Notes under the pieces: model-generated
Database searches by the model: none
What the model saw: the letters and a program-made list of their open reading frames with translations, nothing else
Told to the model about the DNA's origin: nothing
Made by a program: the position numbers and the translations under genes
Part shown: positions 17,683-26,431 of the stretch, piece after piece
How the letters are laid out: each line of letters begins with the position of its first letter
Position numbering within the stretch: the first letter of the stretch is position 1
Assembly (NCBI GenBank): GCA_028285265.1
Contig: JANQPX010000069.1
Coordinates: 372,001-436,000 of the forward strand
DNA: 64,000 bases
Origin: Geminicoccaceae bacterium
GTDB lineage: Bacteria > Pseudomonadota > Alphaproteobacteria > Geminicoccales > Geminicoccaceae
Reading direction: 5' to 3'

Positions 17683-18666
17683 TTACTCCGTGGCTTGGAT
17701 AAGTTCCACTAGCGGTCGGAGATCGGCATTGGCGGCCAGGTAGTTTTCATAGACTGGTGCCATTGCCGCTTGGAAGGGCGCCTTATCGGCAATTTCGTTT
17801 GAGACGACGCCGGCAGCAGTGACCTTTTCTTGGCTTGCAGCTTCTCTCTCGGTCCAGAGCTGACGCTGCAGCGTTGCTGATTCAATTGCCGCTTCAGTCA
17901 CGGCCGCCTTCATATCGTCGGACAGTGCATTGAAAACATCGGCATTGACGCAAACGCATTCTGGAATGATCAGGTGCTGGCTAAGCGAGTAGTAGCCTGC
18001 GACCTCGAAATGCCCTGTCGATTCATAAGACGGCCAGTTGTTTTCCGCACCATCGACAACACCGGTCTTGAGGGCCTGATAGACCTCGGCGAAGGCCATC
18101 GGCGATGGATTGCCGCCAAGCTCGGCGATCATACCGGAATAGAGGTCATTATTCATCACACGAACTTTCATGCCTGCGACGTCGGCCGGCGCATTGATCG
18201 GCTTCGTCCCATTGTAGAAAGAGCGCGCACCTGCATCGTACCAAGCTAGTGGTACCAGACCCTTGGCTGTCATACCGTCGGCGATCATCTTACCGGCGTC
18301 GCCTTCGAGGACACGAAACATATGCGGGACATCTTTGAAGATGAACGGCAGCGACACGACATTGGCTTCGGGAGCCACCGGGCCGATCGGGCCCAGATTG
18401 AAGTTGCCGATCTCCAGACCACCAAGCCGCACCTGCTCGATGGCGTCAGGTTGACTACCAAGCGTTCCGCCATGAAACATCTGCAATGTGATTTCGCCGC
18501 CGGTTTTCTCGGCGACCAGCTCAGCGAATTTGTCCATGGCGATGGTATTGGGATAGCCGTCGACATGGATATTCCAGCCGCGCCACTCCGCTGCCGCGGC
18601 GGTAACGCTCCATGCCGACAAGGCGACAACGGCGCCGAAGAACGATGTTGAAAGTTTCTTGTACAT
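17683..18666 (-). CDS. dctP: TRAP transporter solute-binding protein (DctP)
   Basis: A 327-residue periplasmic protein with a signal peptide (about residues 1-25, cleaved near TAAAAEW). It carries the DctP core signature: AGMKVRVMNNDLYSGMIAEL, then PMAFAEVYQALKTGVVDGAENN. The conserved Arg of KVRV, which salt-bridges a carboxylate in most family members, is present, so an organic acid ligand is likely. It is followed by the hairpin and the two permease genes, and preceded by a short-chain dehydrogenase in the same direction. Confidence 0.93.
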   Translation of the reverse strand: MYKKLSTSFFGAVVALSAWSVTAAAAEWRGWNIHVDGYPNTIAMDKFAELVAEKTGGEITLQMFHGGTLGSQPDAIEQVRLGGLEIGNFNLGPIGPVAPEANVVSLPFIFKDVPHMFRVLEGDAGKMIADGMTAKGLVPLAWYDAGARSFYNGTKPINAPADVAGMKVRVMNNDLYSGMIAELGGNPSPMAFAEVYQALKTGVVDGAENNWPSYESTGHFEVAGYYSLSQHLIIPECVCVNADVFNALSDDMKAAVTEAAIESATLQRQLWTEREAASQEKVTAAGVVSNEIADKAPFQAAMAPVYENYLAANADLRPLVELIQATE

Positions 18667-18722
18667 GTTAACCTCCCTTTGCTGATGAGCTTAGTATTTC
18701 CGAAAGAAGCGCTGTAGGCTAG

Positions 18723-19511
18723 CTAGGAAAAGGCCAATCCCCCATTGATATCGATATTGGCCCCTGTGATGAAAGCTGCCTGGTCGGAAGCCAGATAGGT
18801 CACAAGATTGGCGACATCCTCCGACGTTCCTTCGCGCTTCAAGGGTGTGTTCTTGGCAACATGGGTGCGAACTTCAGGCTTCGTGAAGGTGTTATGAAAG
18901 TCTGTGTCGATCATGCCGGGGCAGACTGCGTTCACTCGAACCTTTGGACCCAGCTCTTTGGCTAGACCGCGTGTTGCCGTCATGATCGCTCCTTTTGACG
19001 CTGCGTAGGCAACCGCCCCTGGACCACCACCATCGCGGCCGGCCTGGCTGGCCAGCGCGATGATGGAACCACCGTTCGTCATGTAAGGCAGGACGGCTTT
19101 GACGACGCGAAAGAATGATGTGGCGTTCAAATCCAGCACACGGTTCCAGTGATCGATGTCCATTTCCGCAACTGTCTTGCGTGCCAAGAGGCCGCCGGTG
19201 ACATGCGCCAAGATATCAATTCGATCGCCTAAGCTTGCGACTGCCTCAGCAATTAGTGCGGAGACGTCCTCATCAGAGGTCATATCTCCTTGGCGTGACA
19301 AGGCGCGTCCGCCTCCAGCCAATATTTCGGTGACGGCACTTTCAGCCCCTTTTGTCGAGCTATGATAGTTGATCACGACGGCAGCGCCGGCTGCTGCCAT
19401 GCGAAGCGCGCAGGCCCGACCGATATCGCGACCACCGCCAGTTATAATGGCAACTTTCCCCTCAAGTTTCCGGGCAGTGATGTCGACGAAATTTGATTCT
19501 TGGTTCGCCAA
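18723..19511 (-). CDS. Short-chain dehydrogenase/reductase of the TRAP operon
   Basis: A 262-residue SDR with the NAD(P)-binding motif TGGGRDIG (Asp where Gly-Ile-Gly families often have Gly), catalytic YAASK and the PG motif CPGMIDTDFHN. The usual NNAG is replaced by HVTGG. Being the first gene of the unit with dctPQM, it probably oxidises the imported solute, for example a hydroxy acid or sugar acid. It ends 57 bases before dctP. The promoter lies at 19608-19637. Confidence 0.88.
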   Translation of the reverse strand: MANQESNFVDITARKLEGKVAIITGGGRDIGRACALRMAAAGAAVVINYHSSTKGAESAVTEILAGGGRALSRQGDMTSDEDVSALIAEAVASLGDRIDILAHVTGGLLARKTVAEMDIDHWNRVLDLNATSFFRVVKAVLPYMTNGGSIIALASQAGRDGGGPGAVAYAASKGAIMTATRGLAKELGPKVRVNAVCPGMIDTDFHNTFTKPEVRTHVAKNTPLKREGTSEDVANLVTYLASDQAAFITGANIDINGGLAFS

Positions 19512-20337
19512 TAGAGCCTCCCAGTGATCCGTTACAGACGGGGCGTGGCGCGTTCACAGGATCTCGCATGCTGTTGCTAGCGCCGACCAAGTCATGATTA
19601 TAAAGTAATTAGAGTACTAGTATGCTAGTATTGTCAAGCGTCGATCCATGAACGCATCGCCGGCGTTGTCGGCACCCCTAGCATTCAGAATGTAGGATCG
19701 GGTCTCGTGAGAAATTCGCGCTCAGTGTATGGTGCGTGCCCGCAGACGCGCATCGTTGATAAGAGAGAAAGCTTCTTCAGGGTCGCCACTTGCTGCTCTG
19801 AGCATTTCTCGCGACGGAGTTCCTGTCGAGTCTTAGTGCGGTCTATGGTGGCATCGCTCGTGCTGCTGGTGATGATAGGGTGCGGCGGCTAGAAGTGGAA
19901 ACCCAGTACTCGTTGTCATGACGCTGCACCAACGACAGCTTGCTGAAACACCAAAGAGAAAGTTGAGAAGCAGGTGCAAGGCTATTCAGGCAAGAACACG
20001 GAAGGTGTCGACCAGGGGCCGTTCTGCATCCCAATTGCCGACTACCCTAGAACGTAGGCACAGGGCTTGTCGGTCCTTGCCGAAACCGCGACGTAATGCT
20101 GGGCAACATGCCTTGCCCTGAGGAATGGCAGAGGTGCCGCACCTTTGGGATGAAGCGGCACCAACCATCCCATCCTGGGTTCCGCTGTTGTAGGTCGTTT
20201 TCGGGTGTCGCACTGCAAGGAATGCTGTCACCCAAGGCGTTGATCAAGACCTGGATCGGCGTTGATCGGTCTGAGGTAAAACCCAATGCACGTCAAACCG
20301 CTGCTATGTCTTGCATAGGAGCAGGTTCGGATGAACC
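19512..20337. other. Long intergenic region upstream of the TRAP operon
   Basis: Apart from the TRAP operon promoter this 0.8 kb holds no gene I can support. A tiny frame at 19845-19892 encodes a 15-residue hydrophobic peptide ending IGCGG, but it lacks a convincing ribosome binding site. Confidence 0.5.
19608..19637 (-). promoter_or_regulatory. Sigma-70 promoter of the SDR-TRAP operon with operator in the spacer
   Basis: On the minus strand TTGACA (19632-19637) and TCTAAT (19608-19613) are 18 bases apart, close to consensus. The spacer contains the near-palindrome ACTAGTATGCTAGT (19616-19629) and overlapping direct repeats of CTAGTAT (19617-19623, 19625-19631 with a one-base slip). A repressor such as a GntR-family protein could bind there. 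No regulator gene is next to it. Transcription would start about 90 bases before the SDR gene. Confidence 0.6.
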
Positions 20338-20493
20338 TCAGTTTGTGCTGTCTGTTCCTGTGGTCGCTTCGTCTGCGGTACTGCTTTCGCTGGTCTGACC
20401 AGTTGATCCTTGATCATCACAAGCTGCAAGTGCACCAAAAAAGAAACTCATCATTAGAAGCGCAAGGTAACGCCTTATTCCATCGAAATTCAT
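20338..20493 (-). CDS. Small lipoprotein of unknown function
   Basis: A 51-residue open frame starting at ATG 20493 with a good ribosome binding site (GGGGAAG, six bases upstream). The product begins MNFDGIRRYLALLMMSFFFG and carries a textbook lipobox, LAAC (Cys25), followed by 26 polar residues rich in Ser, Thr, Asp, Glu and Gly. After processing it would be a short, acidic, unstructured lipid-anchored tail. It stands alone between the TRAP operon and the PQQ locus. I know no family; the signal peptide, lipobox and ribosome site together argue that it is a real gene. Confidence 0.65.
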   Translation of the reverse strand: MNFDGIRRYLALLMMSFFFGALAACDDQGSTGQTSESSTADEATTGTDSTN

Positions 20494-21160
20494 CGAACTT
20501 CCCCAATCAATTTCGTTGAAGCCTACTCAGTTAACAAACCTATCGGAGGAATCTTCCGATTCAATTTGAAGGTATGCAGAAGAATTTTGTGATTACCATG
20601 ACTTTTCTTCACTCAACAGCTGTCTCATTATCATAGTTATTTTATCAATAATTGATCATATCTTGCTGTTATTCATCTGGGAATCTTTTGGGGCGAAGTA
20701 ATGAACTTCATTTCTCCTTGGAGAGCGGTGACGTACGAGCAGGGTGACCGAACTATGTTGGTTTCTAAAGCATTGAGGGCAGCAACATTGCCGTTACCTA
20801 CGAAGATGATTTGAAGGGCCATCCGACTAGGTCAGCTGAGCTCGTCCCTGAAGGCTTCGGTGGACTGCGTATGGCAACGATACTCTTAGGTGTGAGAACG
20901 ACCGTGAGCTCAACGTCGGTGTTCCAGCTTAAGACAATTGCGTCTTTTGACATGTGATGAAGTGTGCCGCTCGCCGTCATTACCTTTCGCGACTGTGGGG
21001 ATACATGAGAGCTAGGCGCAGGGCCGTCGGCGTCGGTCTTCGGCCATGAGAAGCCTACCGCCTTCTCTGACAAATGGCCTAGGCGCTAGTGTTTCGAGCA
21101 GATTGAGGACTGTTACGCTTAGCTGCATGGACGTACTTCTCTCGGCAAAGTCCAGGACGA
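20494..21160. other. AT-rich intergenic region
   Basis: About 670 bases. The left 200 bases (20510-20700) are clearly more AT-rich than the surroundings and probably hold the promoter of the small lipoprotein gene. They include the imperfect palindrome CGGAGGAATCTTCCG near 20543-20557. No gene is supported in the remainder. Confidence 0.4.
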
Positions 21161-21556
21161 CTATAGCGGCGCCTTTAAGGTCTGGATGGCTAGTTTAACG
21201 CTTGGGTCCGGAGCCTTGACGGTAGGCGTTGAATAGAGGACCAGCGCAGCTATAAAACTGGAGATCAAAAGGCCGGCCTTCGTCAGGCGCCGAAGCCCGT
21301 TGCCGGCAGCGAAGGACGACGTCGCATTCTCGATGTTGCCCATGCGATGCTGATCGCAGTTCTGCACAATCATTTGAATTCTTACCCGCGCAATCAACGC
21401 GGTGAGTCTTGGCGAGAGGCATCCCATTTCATAGGCCTGGCGGGCATACTGACGGGAAAGCTGCGGTTCTGATGCTGCGTAGGCGTCGCTTCGCCGGAGA
21501 AGGCTGACTGCAACATCGAGGCACGCCACTTCATGTTCGGAAAGCGCAGAGGCCAT
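21161..21556 (-). CDS. Hypothetical single-pass membrane protein
   Basis: A 131-residue protein starting at 21556, eight bases after AGGAG; an earlier GTG/ATG pair lies too close to that site. The first 90 residues are soluble, helical and contain several Arg and Gln residues (ARQAYEMGCLSPRLTALIARV). One membrane helix follows (about 95-115, TKAGLLISSFIAALVLYST) and then a short tail. The arrangement suggests a cytoplasmic domain tethered at its C-terminal end. No family is recognised. Confidence 0.5.
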   Translation of the reverse strand: MASALSEHEVACLDVAVSLLRRSDAYAASEPQLSRQYARQAYEMGCLSPRLTALIARVRIQMIVQNCDQHRMGNIENATSSFAAGNGLRRLTKAGLLISSFIAALVLYSTPTVKAPDPSVKLAIQTLKAPL

Positions 21557-21856
21557 CAGCATCACTCCTGTGAGTTTCTACTGCGCTCTCATGCTCCGTT
21601 TCGGATTGTACATAGTAATACGCTTTTTTCGCGATCTTATTCCGTCGAAAGCTATATGACCGCGCGGTGCGCGTTGACTAGGGCGTGAACTCGCAGCGAG
21701 CTGACCACTTTCTGTTACCTTTGTAATGCCCTGAGACGTTTTGACGGCGTTCAGATGTCGCTTGGAGCATGTTTCAATTTGGCCTCAAGAATCGAAGCCG
21801 TCATTCAGATCATATGGGGGCAGTTGAGTGTCGCCCTAATGAATGCTCAGCTGTCA

Positions 21857-22408
21857 TCATTTGATGACCAGTCGCTTGAGGCGGTGGCTATCACCTTCGC
21901 TCTCGTAGAGCTCGGTCTCGTCCAAAGGATAGTCCAAGCCTTCCGGCGGTGGTGAAGCAAGTTGATCCATATCGGTTTCGTAGCGGATGCCAATGAGCCT
22001 TTCGGCGTCTTGCTTAAAGCGGAAGTAATAGCCGTTCGCAAAATTGATACCGTATTCACCGTCGTCCTTAAAAAGAAAGAGCAGGCGGTATTCGAGGTCA
22101 CGCCAATCGGGCGGGTGGACCTGACCTTCTAGGTCATAGGGGTAGGGGAGATGGCAGACGGTTTGACGGTCCAGATCAAGGCACTTGAATGGGCGCATCG
22201 ACAAGAAATGTTCCGAGAACATGGTTTCATTGAGGTCAACGTTGTAGGAAAGAGCATCGCCATTTGGTTGGAAGGTGACGCTCCCGATTGTGCGTGTCTC
22301 ACCATCTGCTAAGTCTGCGTAGATCGTCTTTTTGCCGTCAAAAGCAAGAGCTTTGACTGCGAGGCAACAGCTCAGAAAGAGGATCGCGACCGCTTTTTGT
22401 GTCACCAT
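21857..22408 (-). CDS. Secreted protein of unknown function next to the PQQ dehydrogenase
   Basis: A 183-residue protein with a clear signal peptide (cleaved near VKALAFDG). The mature part is acidic and rich in aromatic residues, with three cysteines (one pair in FKCLDLDRQTVCHL) that could form a disulfide. No family is recognised. It lies 66 bases after the PQQ alcohol dehydrogenase gene but beyond a strong terminator, so it is either expressed by read-through or on its own. Its periplasmic location fits an accessory role in the PQQ pathway, which is inference only. Confidence 0.65.
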   Translation of the reverse strand: MVTQKAVAILFLSCCLAVKALAFDGKKTIYADLADGETRTIGSVTFQPNGDALSYNVDLNETMFSEHFLSMRPFKCLDLDRQTVCHLPYPYDLEGQVHPPDWRDLEYRLLFLFKDDGEYGINFANGYYFRFKQDAERLIGIRYETDMDQLASPPPEGLDYPLDETELYESEGDSHRLKRLVIK

Positions 22409-22420
22409 CAATCTCCGGAC

Positions 22421-22447
22421 AAAAAGAGGCCGGCTTAGGCCGGCCTC
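22421..22447 (-). terminator. Rho-independent terminator of the PQQ dehydrogenase gene
   Basis: On the minus strand a perfect 9-base GC-rich stem (GAGGCCGGC / GCCGGCCTC) with a CTAA loop is followed at once by TTTTT. It begins 27 bases past the stop codon of the dehydrogenase. This is the cleanest intrinsic terminator in the window. Confidence 0.9.
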
Positions 22448-22473
22448 ATCAGTCCAATCAATATGAATTCAGG

Positions 22474-24222
22474 TCACTTCGGAAGCTTGAACGCCCAGAC
22501 CGAGCCACCTTGATTAAAGTCTTTCACGATTGCGGCCACATCGCCGCCCCATAGAGGAACGGCGCCGCCCCAGCCTGCTGTAATCGCGATCCACTGTTCA
22601 CCATCTTGTTCCCAGGTGACTGGACTCGCGACAATGCCCGTACCAGTGTTGAACTTCCACAAGATCTCGCCGGTCGCGTCATCGATCGCTTGTAGATAGC
22701 CTTCAGGTGTGCCGTAGAAGACGAGTCCGCCAGCGGTCGTAAGGACGCCACTCCAGAGCGGTGCTTCATTCTTGACCTCGAACTTAATCTCGCCGGTTGT
22801 CGGGTCGATCGCACGAAGCGCACCGATATAGTCGTCGTTCAGCGGCTTGATGTTGAAGCCAGCACCGAGATAGGCCGCACCTTTCTTGTAGGTGATTGGC
22901 TCATTCCAGATGTCCATGCCCCATTCATTCGAAGGAACATAAAAGAGACTGGTGTTCTGGCTGTATGCGATTGGCATCCAATTTTTGCCGCCGAGAAAGC
23001 TAGGTGCGGCGAATACTGGATCCCGCTCCAAGCCGCTTTCGGCAACGACGGTTGGGTCCTTCGGATAATTATCCTCATTGTAGACCGGGCGGCCGGTTTC
23101 ATCGATACCACTCGCCCAGGTGATCTCGTTCACGAACGGCGTGCCACTGATGAATTCGCCGTTTTCACGATTGAGGACGTAAAAGAAACCATTTCGGTCC
23201 GCCTTGGCGCCCGCCTTGATGGTCTGGCCATCCTTCTCCATCTCAAAATTGACGAGTTCATTGACGCCATCATAGTCCCAGCCGTCATGAGGCGTCGTCT
23301 GATAGTGCCATTTGATCTCGCCAGTCTCGACGTCGATCGCCACCGTTGATGCGGTATAGAGATTGTCGCCCGGACGCAGATGGCTGTTCCAGGGAGCAGG
23401 GTTGCCTGTGCCGAAATAGGCAAGACCGAGCTCAGGATCATAGGTGCCGCCGAGCCAGGTAGCACCGCCGCCCCAGGTCCACATGTCGCCTGGCCAGGAG
23501 GCATTCTTTTCGCCGGTCATGGTGCTCTCTTCGCCATTCATCCGGCCCATATGACCTTCGATCACCGGACGATACCATACCTCGTCACCGGTCTCAGCGT
23601 CATACGCAGCGATAGCTCCAACGATACCGAACTCGCCGCCGGAATTACCAACGATCACCTTACCATCGACGATCAAGGGGGCTGCCGTGTAGGAGTAGCC
23701 AGCCTTATAGTCAGCCATGGTCTTGCGCCAGACGGTCTTGCCAGTCTTTTTATCGAGGGCGACTAGCTTCGCGTCGAGCGTGCCAAAATAGACCTTATCG
23801 CCGTAGATCGCTGCACCGCGGTTCACGACGTCACAACAGGGCAAGATGCCTTCCGGGAGACGGGCGTCATACTGCCAGAGCTCCTCGCCTGTTGCGGTGT
23901 CGATGGCCCACATCCGCGAATAGGATCCCGTGACATACATCACACCATCCTCGATCAACGGCTGGCTTTCTTGACCGCGTTGCTTCTCACCACCAAATGA
24001 AAAAGACCAAGCCGGCACGAGGCTTTTAATATTATCTTTGTTGATGGCATCAAGCGTGCTGTAGCGTTGGCCACTGTAGCCGAGGCCATAGGTGAGCACG
24101 TCACCCGGTGTCTCGTGATCTTTCACGAGGTCCTCATCGGTCACCGCCAAAGCCGGACCGGACACACTGGCCAACAGCAAGGCGCTCAAGCCGAATATGT
24201 AGTTGCGAGAATTGGACATCAT
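22474..24222 (-). CDS. PQQ-dependent alcohol dehydrogenase, lanthanide type (ExaF/PedH-like)
   Basis: A 582-residue periplasmic quinoprotein with a signal peptide ending near ALAVTD and an eight-bladed propeller. It has the vicinal disulfide Cys129-Cys130 (LPCCDVVNRG), the PQQ tryptophan in WTWGGGATW, metal ligands Glu197 and Asn274, catalytic Asp316 and Asp318 two residues on (GWDYDGVNE). Asp at that +2 position marks lanthanide-dependent enzymes; calcium enzymes have Ala, Ser or Thr there. The N-terminal region (QRGQESQPLIEDGVMYVTGS) looks more like ethanol/2-phenylethanol enzymes PedH/ExaF than XoxF. No small MxaI-type subunit gene is present. Confidence 0.92.
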   Translation of the reverse strand: MMSNSRNYIFGLSALLLASVSGPALAVTDEDLVKDHETPGDVLTYGLGYSGQRYSTLDAINKDNIKSLVPAWSFSFGGEKQRGQESQPLIEDGVMYVTGSYSRMWAIDTATGEELWQYDARLPEGILPCCDVVNRGAAIYGDKVYFGTLDAKLVALDKKTGKTVWRKTMADYKAGYSYTAAPLIVDGKVIVGNSGGEFGIVGAIAAYDAETGDEVWYRPVIEGHMGRMNGEESTMTGEKNASWPGDMWTWGGGATWLGGTYDPELGLAYFGTGNPAPWNSHLRPGDNLYTASTVAIDVETGEIKWHYQTTPHDGWDYDGVNELVNFEMEKDGQTIKAGAKADRNGFFYVLNRENGEFISGTPFVNEITWASGIDETGRPVYNEDNYPKDPTVVAESGLERDPVFAAPSFLGGKNWMPIAYSQNTSLFYVPSNEWGMDIWNEPITYKKGAAYLGAGFNIKPLNDDYIGALRAIDPTTGEIKFEVKNEAPLWSGVLTTAGGLVFYGTPEGYLQAIDDATGEILWKFNTGTGIVASPVTWEQDGEQWIAITAGWGGAVPLWGGDVAAIVKDFNQGGSVWAFKLPK

Positions 24223-24414
24223 TGCTCTCCACGGGTCATTTCGTCGTTCTTAGCTTTGGCGGCAAGCTCGAATGAGGTCCTTCGATAACACTTGCATTGG
24301 TAACTTGCCTCCCTGCCTATTCCTGGCAGTTACAATACATCAATCACGTACTCTTTTGTTAGACAAGATCAGTTTCATTCGAGTTGCCACGGAAACAGGG
24401 CACGGGGAGAATGC

Positions 24415-25404
24415 TCATTCGATCGGGTCGAGCGCATCAAGAGCGATTGGCCCATAGAGATGGCTGACGGAACGGATAAACTCTTCTTGAACCACAGCAA
24501 GTTCGTTGAAGGGTGCGGCGATTTGGAGGCTATTGACCTCCGCTTCAACTAAACCTTGATCAGCAGCATTACGGAATGTCTCCCCTAGCCATGACAAATA
24601 GCCGCGGGTCTGCTCAATAGCCCGATATCCTGCCGTTACCGGCCCGTGGCCTGGCACGAGGGTATCGATCGGCAACTGTTGGAGCTGATCGAGTGAACGT
24701 TGCCAGTTTTGAAGATCAGCGTGAGGTGTAGTGGCCGCTCGATCCATAAACACAAGATCAGCTGCAAGCAACAATCGTCGCCCGTGGTCGTAGAGCGCGA
24801 GGTCAGCCTGACTATGACCATCGAGCGCGATGAACTCTAGCTCCCGTCTGCCAATCCTTTCGCGCCCGGGAGAAAGTGATTTTGTGGGCACCACGGTACG
24901 CGTGCCGCGCATCCAAACATCAACGAGCCGATACATGTTGTCGGTGAAAAGATCGCCGATGTCGGCGATGACATCTCGTACCTTGGCGAGACTCTCAATC
25001 GGTAGATCTTCGAAAACCTGATTGCCGAGATAGTGATCGGGGTGGGCATGGCTGACGATGACGCGAATGACCGGTTCATCGGTCGTGTTGGCAATGACTT
25101 GTTTCAACTCTTCGCCGTAAAGGCGGCTCGGACCGGTATCAAAAAGAACGACACCTTCGCCGGTTTCCATAAAGACGATATTGGCAATATTGCCACCGTT
25201 TTTGGTCGATAGATGTTCATCCGCACCGCGCAGCAGATAGACGCCCTCATCGATTTCCTTCGGCTCTAGGTCGTAGGTCCAGCGGCCTGCTGCATAAAGT
25301 GGTGGCGAGAGGGCTGCGGACGAAACGGTGGCCGCCGCCAAAACCAACAGCTCGCGGCGATCGACGCCGCTCCTTTTGATTGCCGCCGTGCCGGAGGATG
25401 TCAT
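24415..25404 (-). CDS. Quinoprotein relay system zinc metallohydrolase
   Basis: A 329-residue metallo-beta-lactamase-fold protein with an N-terminal export signal (VDRRELLVLAAATVSSAAL) and the zinc motif HAHPDH, followed by GHSQADLALYD and GHGPVTAGY. This subtype is found with PQQ dehydrogenases, CxxxCW proteins and SoxYZ-like carriers; its reaction is unknown. I chose the ATG at 25404 because it places the signal peptide at the N-terminus; a GTG 11 codons upstream is possible. It lies between the dehydrogenase gene and the SoxYZ-like gene, same strand. Confidence 0.88.
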   Translation of the reverse strand: MTSSGTAAIKRSGVDRRELLVLAAATVSSAALSPPLYAAGRWTYDLEPKEIDEGVYLLRGADEHLSTKNGGNIANIVFMETGEGVVLFDTGPSRLYGEELKQVIANTTDEPVIRVIVSHAHPDHYLGNQVFEDLPIESLAKVRDVIADIGDLFTDNMYRLVDVWMRGTRTVVPTKSLSPGRERIGRRELEFIALDGHSQADLALYDHGRRLLLAADLVFMDRAATTPHADLQNWQRSLDQLQQLPIDTLVPGHGPVTAGYRAIEQTRGYLSWLGETFRNAADQGLVEAEVNSLQIAAPFNELAVVQEEFIRSVSHLYGPIALDALDPIE

Positions 25405-25630
25405 ATCGCTTTTGCTTTCTGCCAAGAAAGAAACCACAAAACGTCAACGTTCTCTTGCGCTGTCATGTCCCCAAGAACCATGGACGTCCGTCGACTGCCA
25501 ACCTCTCATCTGAAAGGAAAGCGTCAATGGGATGGTCGATCTGAGCAACCATGCTGGATTGGGACCATCAGTTTTGAGTTCGGCTTGTGCCAACCATCCG
25601 ACTTGGTCGATCACAAGTTGTTTTGGACGA

Positions 25631-26407
25631 TCAGGACGCAACATCCCACTTCAGTGGGATGTTGCCGGCAATCAAGTTCGCTTCGGTATCCCTGCCGTCA
25701 ACACGCAAATGTGCGCTACCAGTCGTCGGCTGTACTAGGACTGTGAGGCTCGGATGCTGGGCGACTGGCTCGGCTGGTTCAATGCGCGCAAGCGTCTGGC
25801 CGTCAGCATCTTTAATGTCGACCCTTTCGACGAAGAAGGCAGGAATCCCGTCGGCTAAGCCGGTATCCATGGGATGATAGAGACGCACGGTTGTCCGCTG
25901 CGACCCATCATCCTGGAGCCAACTTCGCGCATGCATCTCGCCGAGGTGGTCCATCCAGTCAGTCTCAGCGTGGACACTAGCCGGTTCCGTGCATCCACCA
26001 CCTGCAGCATCGACAAAAACACCACCAACATGCCACACCCCGTCAGGGGTCAGGGCAGCTGCTCGTACCGGTCCGCCTTGCTGCATCTTGAGAGATGACG
26101 CGATAAACGGTTCGGCCTTTAAAGGCTCCATTGAGAGCACCCTTAGGATCGGGTTGCTGTCGGCAAAAACGACAATCTTCTGAACGTCGTCAAGGGCGCG
26201 TGCATCGACGACGAAGGGGACGTTCATGTTGTCTTCAGCATGCTTGGGTGCTCTGACGATGACGCGGTCGTCGAAGACGGTCCGGGCGTCCTTGAAAAGA
26301 TAGCCCTTGACCCAATCCCAGTTCCCTGAATTCAGCGGATCACTGGCTTTCGCTGGTAAACTGGACGATACGCACACCAGAAGAGCAACCGCAGCAGCAC
26401 GGATCAT
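25631..26407 (-). CDS. Quinoprotein-associated SoxYZ-like carrier protein
   Basis: A 258-residue secreted protein with a fused SoxY-like N-terminal and SoxZ-like C-terminal half. The SoxY part ends in GGGCTEP, whose cysteine corresponds to the swinging-arm Cys that carries sulfur intermediates in true SoxYZ. This fusion is typical of PQQ dehydrogenase loci rather than thiosulfate oxidation. The signal peptide ends near PAKASD. The start is backed by GGAGGG six bases upstream. It follows the MxaJ-like gene by 24 bases. Confidence 0.9.
   Translation of the reverse strand: MIRAAAVALLVCVSSSLPAKASDPLNSGNWDWVKGYLFKDARTVFDDRVIVRAPKHAEDNMNVPFVVDARALDDVQKIVVFADSNPILRVLSMEPLKAEPFIASSLKMQQGGPVRAAALTPDGVWHVGGVFVDAAGGGCTEPASVHAETDWMDHLGEMHARSWLQDDGSQRTTVRLYHPMDTGLADGIPAFFVERVDIKDADGQTLARIEPAEPVAQHPSLTVLVQPTTGSAHLRVDGRDTEANLIAGNIPLKWDVAS
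25639..25664. other. Hairpin over the last codons of the SoxYZ-like gene
   Basis: CAACATCCCAC and GTGGGATGTTG form a perfect 11-base stem with a 4-base loop. It covers codons just before the stop at 25631 and has no T-run. It may be a coincidence of coding sequence or may limit read-through into the downstream metallohydrolase gene. Confidence 0.4.
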
Positions 26408-26431
26408 CGTTATCCCTCCCAAGCCGATGAT

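Noticed and set aside
19845..19892. Fifteen-residue lipoprotein-like peptide (MVASLVLLVMIGCGG), entericidin-like
   Set aside because: No ribosome binding site and almost no mature sequence after the cysteine; probably chance.
24223..24414. A pqqA precursor gene near the dehydrogenase
   Set aside because: No short frame with the Glu-x3-Tyr core is present here or at 27.8-28.2 kb, so PQQ synthesis must be encoded elsewhere.
25631..26407. Thiosulfate-oxidation SoxYZ system
   Set aside because: The protein is the fused SoxYZ-like form tied to PQQ dehydrogenases, and no soxXAB-type thiosulfate genes are present. The soxBDAG genes at 56.4-61.5 kb are sarcosine oxidase, an unrelated use of the same symbols.
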